A stretch of DNA of 64,000 bases from positions 418,001-482,000 of the forward strand of contig JAFMOC010000420.1 of the NCBI GenBank assembly GCA_019802505.1, given 5' to 3'. The translations under genes were made by a program, and so were the position numbers. A model generated the notes under the pieces. The model had not been told where the DNA came from, ran no database searches, and saw nothing but the letters and a program-made list of their open reading frames with translations. How positions within the stretch are numbered: position 1 is the first letter of the stretch; the number at the start of each line of letters is the position of its first letter. Shown here piece after piece: positions 61,697-64,000 of the stretch. The DNA comes from Corydoras sp. C115. Its lineage: Eukaryota > Chordata > Actinopteri > Siluriformes > Callichthyidae.

Positions 61697-64000
61697 ATGG
61701 AGTCCACTGAGGAGGTCCTGCAGGCGCAGGCACGCGCCATGGCTGAACTCCAGGGTGGACTGGGTGAGATGTCCCGGGCGATCCAGACGCTGATGGGCCG
61801 TCTCACCGAGCTGGAGCGCGGCGGCTCCGTCGCTGGAGCCGCAGGACTGCAGTCACCTCAACCGACGCTCCAGCAGGACACCGACATGCCTCCCCCACCC
61901 ACCGCTTCCCCATATAATTTATCCGAACCGGAACGGTACGATGGAGATCCTGGGAAATGCCGATCCTTCCTCATGCACTGTGCCCATTATTTCCGGAGCC
62001 ACCCTTTTTCCAGCGAGGTGGACAAGATTTCTCTGATCATTTCTCGACTGACGGGCAGGGCAAGCGAGTGGGCCACTGCCATCTGGGAGGCACAGGGGCC
62101 CGAATGCCGGTCTTTCGTTGCCTTCCATCAGGCATTTCAGACTGCTTTTGCTCACCCTCTTGAGGGCGAGGAGGTGGGCACACAGCTGTACCGGCTTCGC
62201 CAGGGACCTCGTTCAGTGTCCGATTATGCCCTGGAGTTCCGGGTTCTGGCCGCACGGACTGGATGGAGCGGCTCTGTGCTGACGGTCATCTTCCGGGAGG
62301 GACTGCGCCGGGAGATTCAGAAGGAGATTGCTGGACGGAGTTTCGGAGCCTCAATTGACGACCTCATCCGTCTCTCCGTCCAGATGGAACAATATCTCTC
62401 CTCTGTTCTCCCGGGTAACAGGGACTCTCGCCCTGCAGCGGTTCCCGTAGTAAGGAGGGACTTCATCTCTGCGCCACCTCAGCAGCTTCAGAACCCGGAG
62501 CCGATGCAGATCGGACGTTCCCACCTGACTCCGCAGGAACGTCGGCGCCGGGTCCGGCTCGGACTATGTATGTACTGCGAGAGCTCCTCTCACTCACTGC
62601 CGGACTGCAATGTTCGCCCGGACCGCCGGGGCCGGTCCTCATCTACACGTTCGTCACCACCTCGCACTACATCGCCTGTCGTGGTGAGAAATTTTGGGGT
62701 TGTGAGCCGGCAGTCGCTATGTTTAAAACCTCTATTGTCTTTTCAAGGTTCTTCTCGGACGGTTGCTGCGCTGGTGGACTCCGGAGCGGACGGCAACTTC
62801 ATTGATCGGACCTTCTGTCGTCAGTGGGGCATACCGGAGGTGCCCCTCGAGACCACTTTTTCCATCCAGGCCGTGGATGGCAACCCTTTACCCTCAGGGG
62901 GGGCTAAAAGCTCTGCACCCCCTCTCCGGATGGGGATCGGAGGGGACCATTTTGAGGAAATCACTTTTCTCATTATCTCCTCTCCCTCTGTCCTTGTCAT
63001 TTTAGGGTTGCCCTGGCTGAGGCAGCACGATCCTGACATTTCCTGGGACGAGCTGCGGGTGCAAGCGTGGTCATCCCGGTGTCGACAGGGCTGCATCCAA
63101 CATCCTCCGCGCCAGCTGTGCTCAGTATCTGGGGTGCCACTGGAGTCCCGGCTTCCTCCTGAGGTACCTGAGGCTTACACCGCCCTTGCGCAGGTCTTTA
63201 GTAAGACACTTGCCAACACACTCCCCCCCCATCGCCATTATGACTGTGCTATTGACCTGGTGCCGGGGGCTAAATTACCACACGCGCGCCCTTACCCCCT
63301 CTCCTTATCTGAGACGCGGGCTATGCGCGAATACATTGAGGAGGCCTTACGTAACGGCTTCATTCGCCCCTCCAAATCTCCTGCTGCGTCGGGGTTTTTC
63401 TTTGTGCCCAAACAAGGAGGGGAACTGCGTCCGTGTATAGACTTCCGTGAACTTAATAAGGCCACTAAACGTTATCCCTACCCGTTCCCACTGGTCCCCT
63501 CAAATTTAGAAATTTTGCACGGGGCGCCTGTGTTTTCTAAACTAGACCTTCGGAACGCCTACAATCTTGTGCGCATTAGGAAGGGAGACGAGTGGAAGAC
63601 CGTGTTCATCACCACCTCTGGGCATTATGAGTACCGGGTGATGCCCTTTGGCCTCACCAATGCCCCTGCGGTCTTCCAGGCCTTCATTAATGATGTGCTT
63701 CGGGAGTTTCTCCACCAGGGGGTGATCGTGTACCTTGACGACGTACTGGTTTTCTCTAGAGATCTGGCTTCCCATGTCACCTTGGTTCAGCGTGTTCTAT
63801 CGCGTCTCCTCGCTAATGGGTTGTACGTTAAGGGGGAGAAGTGCGTCTTCCACCGGGACTCGGTCTCCTTTTTGGGTTTTATTATCTCCCATAAGGGGTT
63901 TGAGATGGACCCCAGCAAGGTTCAAGCGGTTGTGGACTGGCCGACACCCAAGTCACCCCGGGAACTGCAACGTTTCCTGGGGTTCGCCAATTTTTATCGT
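61697..64000 (+). CDS. gag-pol: Gypsy gag-pol polyprotein, uninterrupted to window edge
   Basis: The ATG at 61697, 28 bases after the LTR, opens a frame that I followed codon by codon for 768 codons to base 64000 with no stop. Gag starts MESTEEVLQAQARAMAELQG. A complete zinc knuckle has C291, C294, H299 and C304. The protease block DSGA starts at residue 361. Reverse transcriptase has RPCIDFRELNKATKRYP, VMPFGLTNAPAVFQAFIN and YLDD at residues 679-682, and continues to LQRFLGFANFYR at the edge. RNase H, integrase and chromodomain should follow outside. Gag and Pol are in one frame with no shift. Compared with the minus-strand copy it lacks all its lesions, so it may be intact and recently active. 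It is truncated only by the window. Confidence 0.95.
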   Translation, partial: MESTEEVLQAQARAMAELQGGLGEMSRAIQTLMGRLTELERGGSVAGAAGLQSPQPTLQQDTDMPPPPTASPYNLSEPERYDGDPGKCRSFLMHCAHYFRSHPFSSEVDKISLIISRLTGRASEWATAIWEAQGPECRSFVAFHQAFQTAFAHPLEGEEVGTQLYRLRQGPRSVSDYALEFRVLAARTGWSGSVLTVIFREGLRREIQKEIAGRSFGASIDDLIRLSVQMEQYLSSVLPGNRDSRPAAVPVVRRDFISAPPQQLQNPEPMQIGRSHLTPQERRRRVRLGLCMYCESSSHSLPDCNVRPDRRGRSSSTRSSPPRTTSPVVVRNFGVVSRQSLCLKPLLSFQGSSRTVAALVDSGADGNFIDRTFCRQWGIPEVPLETTFSIQAVDGNPLPSGGAKSSAPPLRMGIGGDHFEEITFLIISSPSVLVILGLPWLRQHDPDISWDELRVQAWSSRCRQGCIQHPPRQLCSVSGVPLESRLPPEVPEAYTALAQVFSKTLANTLPPHRHYDCAIDLVPGAKLPHARPYPLSLSETRAMREYIEEALRNGFIRPSKSPAASGFFFVPKQGGELRPCIDFRELNKATKRYPYPFPLVPSNLEILHGAPVFSKLDLRNAYNLVRIRKGDEWKTVFITTSGHYEYRVMPFGLTNAPAVFQAFINDVLREFLHQGVIVYLDDVLVFSRDLASHVTLVQRVLSRLLANGLYVKGEKCVFHRDSVSFLGFIISHKGFEMDPSKVQAVVDWPTPKSPRELQRFLGFANFYR

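Overview
The window is repeat-dense vertebrate DNA, most consistent with a teleost fish. It holds two T-cell receptor alpha/delta-type variable segments, eleven recognisable copies of a tRNA-derived SINE, Tc1 transposons, L2-type and L1-type LINEs, BEL/Pao and Ty3/gypsy retrotransposons, retroviral remnants and long AT and CA microsatellites. It shows no bacterial-style operons. The species cannot be named from the sequence alone. Everything was read by eye, so edges without target-site duplications (TSDs) are approximate.

Host content is small. Two V segments lie on the plus strand (10974-11432 and 32485-32974). Each has a split leader, a V exon and a 23-type recombination signal with a 22-base spacer. 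No J or C segment was seen, so this would be the V-rich part of a TRA/TRD locus. The second segment has a damaged heptamer. A minus-strand remnant of a HECT-type ubiquitin ligase gene lies at 38145-38616.

Layout: 1-9500 holds tandem repeats, a degraded retrovirus (pol 3060-3930, LTR near 6729-7140), two solo LTRs of one family in opposite orientation, an unrecognised minus-strand reading frame and a gypsy fragment. 9500-16350 holds V segment 1 among AT repeats and old LINE and mariner pieces. 16358-19279 is a Tc1 element interrupted by a 1,031-bp solo LTR and a truncated L2 tail. 20590-22705 is a decayed L2-like ORF2. 22706-29570 is a BEL/Pao element split by a second LTR element (23040-26605, very GC-rich) and a solo LTR. 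29590-31800 is an LTR carrying a near-complete Tc1. 32485-38616 holds V segment 2, a second copy of the GC-rich LTR family inside a Tc1 remnant, an L2-like remnant and the HECT remnant. 38832-48145 is a gypsy 3' end and an L1 3' end into which a near-full-length L2 (41668-46725) has inserted. 49639-55114 is a complete but mutated Ty3/gypsy chromovirus with a GTGAT TSD. 55130-59960 holds retroviral remnants. 60090-64000 is an L2 fragment cut by a second gypsy copy whose gag-pol frame is uninterrupted to the window edge.

No cooperating gene system was found. The most notable items are the uninterrupted gypsy polyprotein at the right edge, a pair of inverted retroviral segments over 50 kb apart where one provides the empty site for an LTR insertion in the other, the tRNA-like module inside a solo LTR, the long repeat-built GC-rich reading frame in the LTR element at 23-26 kb, and the V segment with a broken recombination signal.
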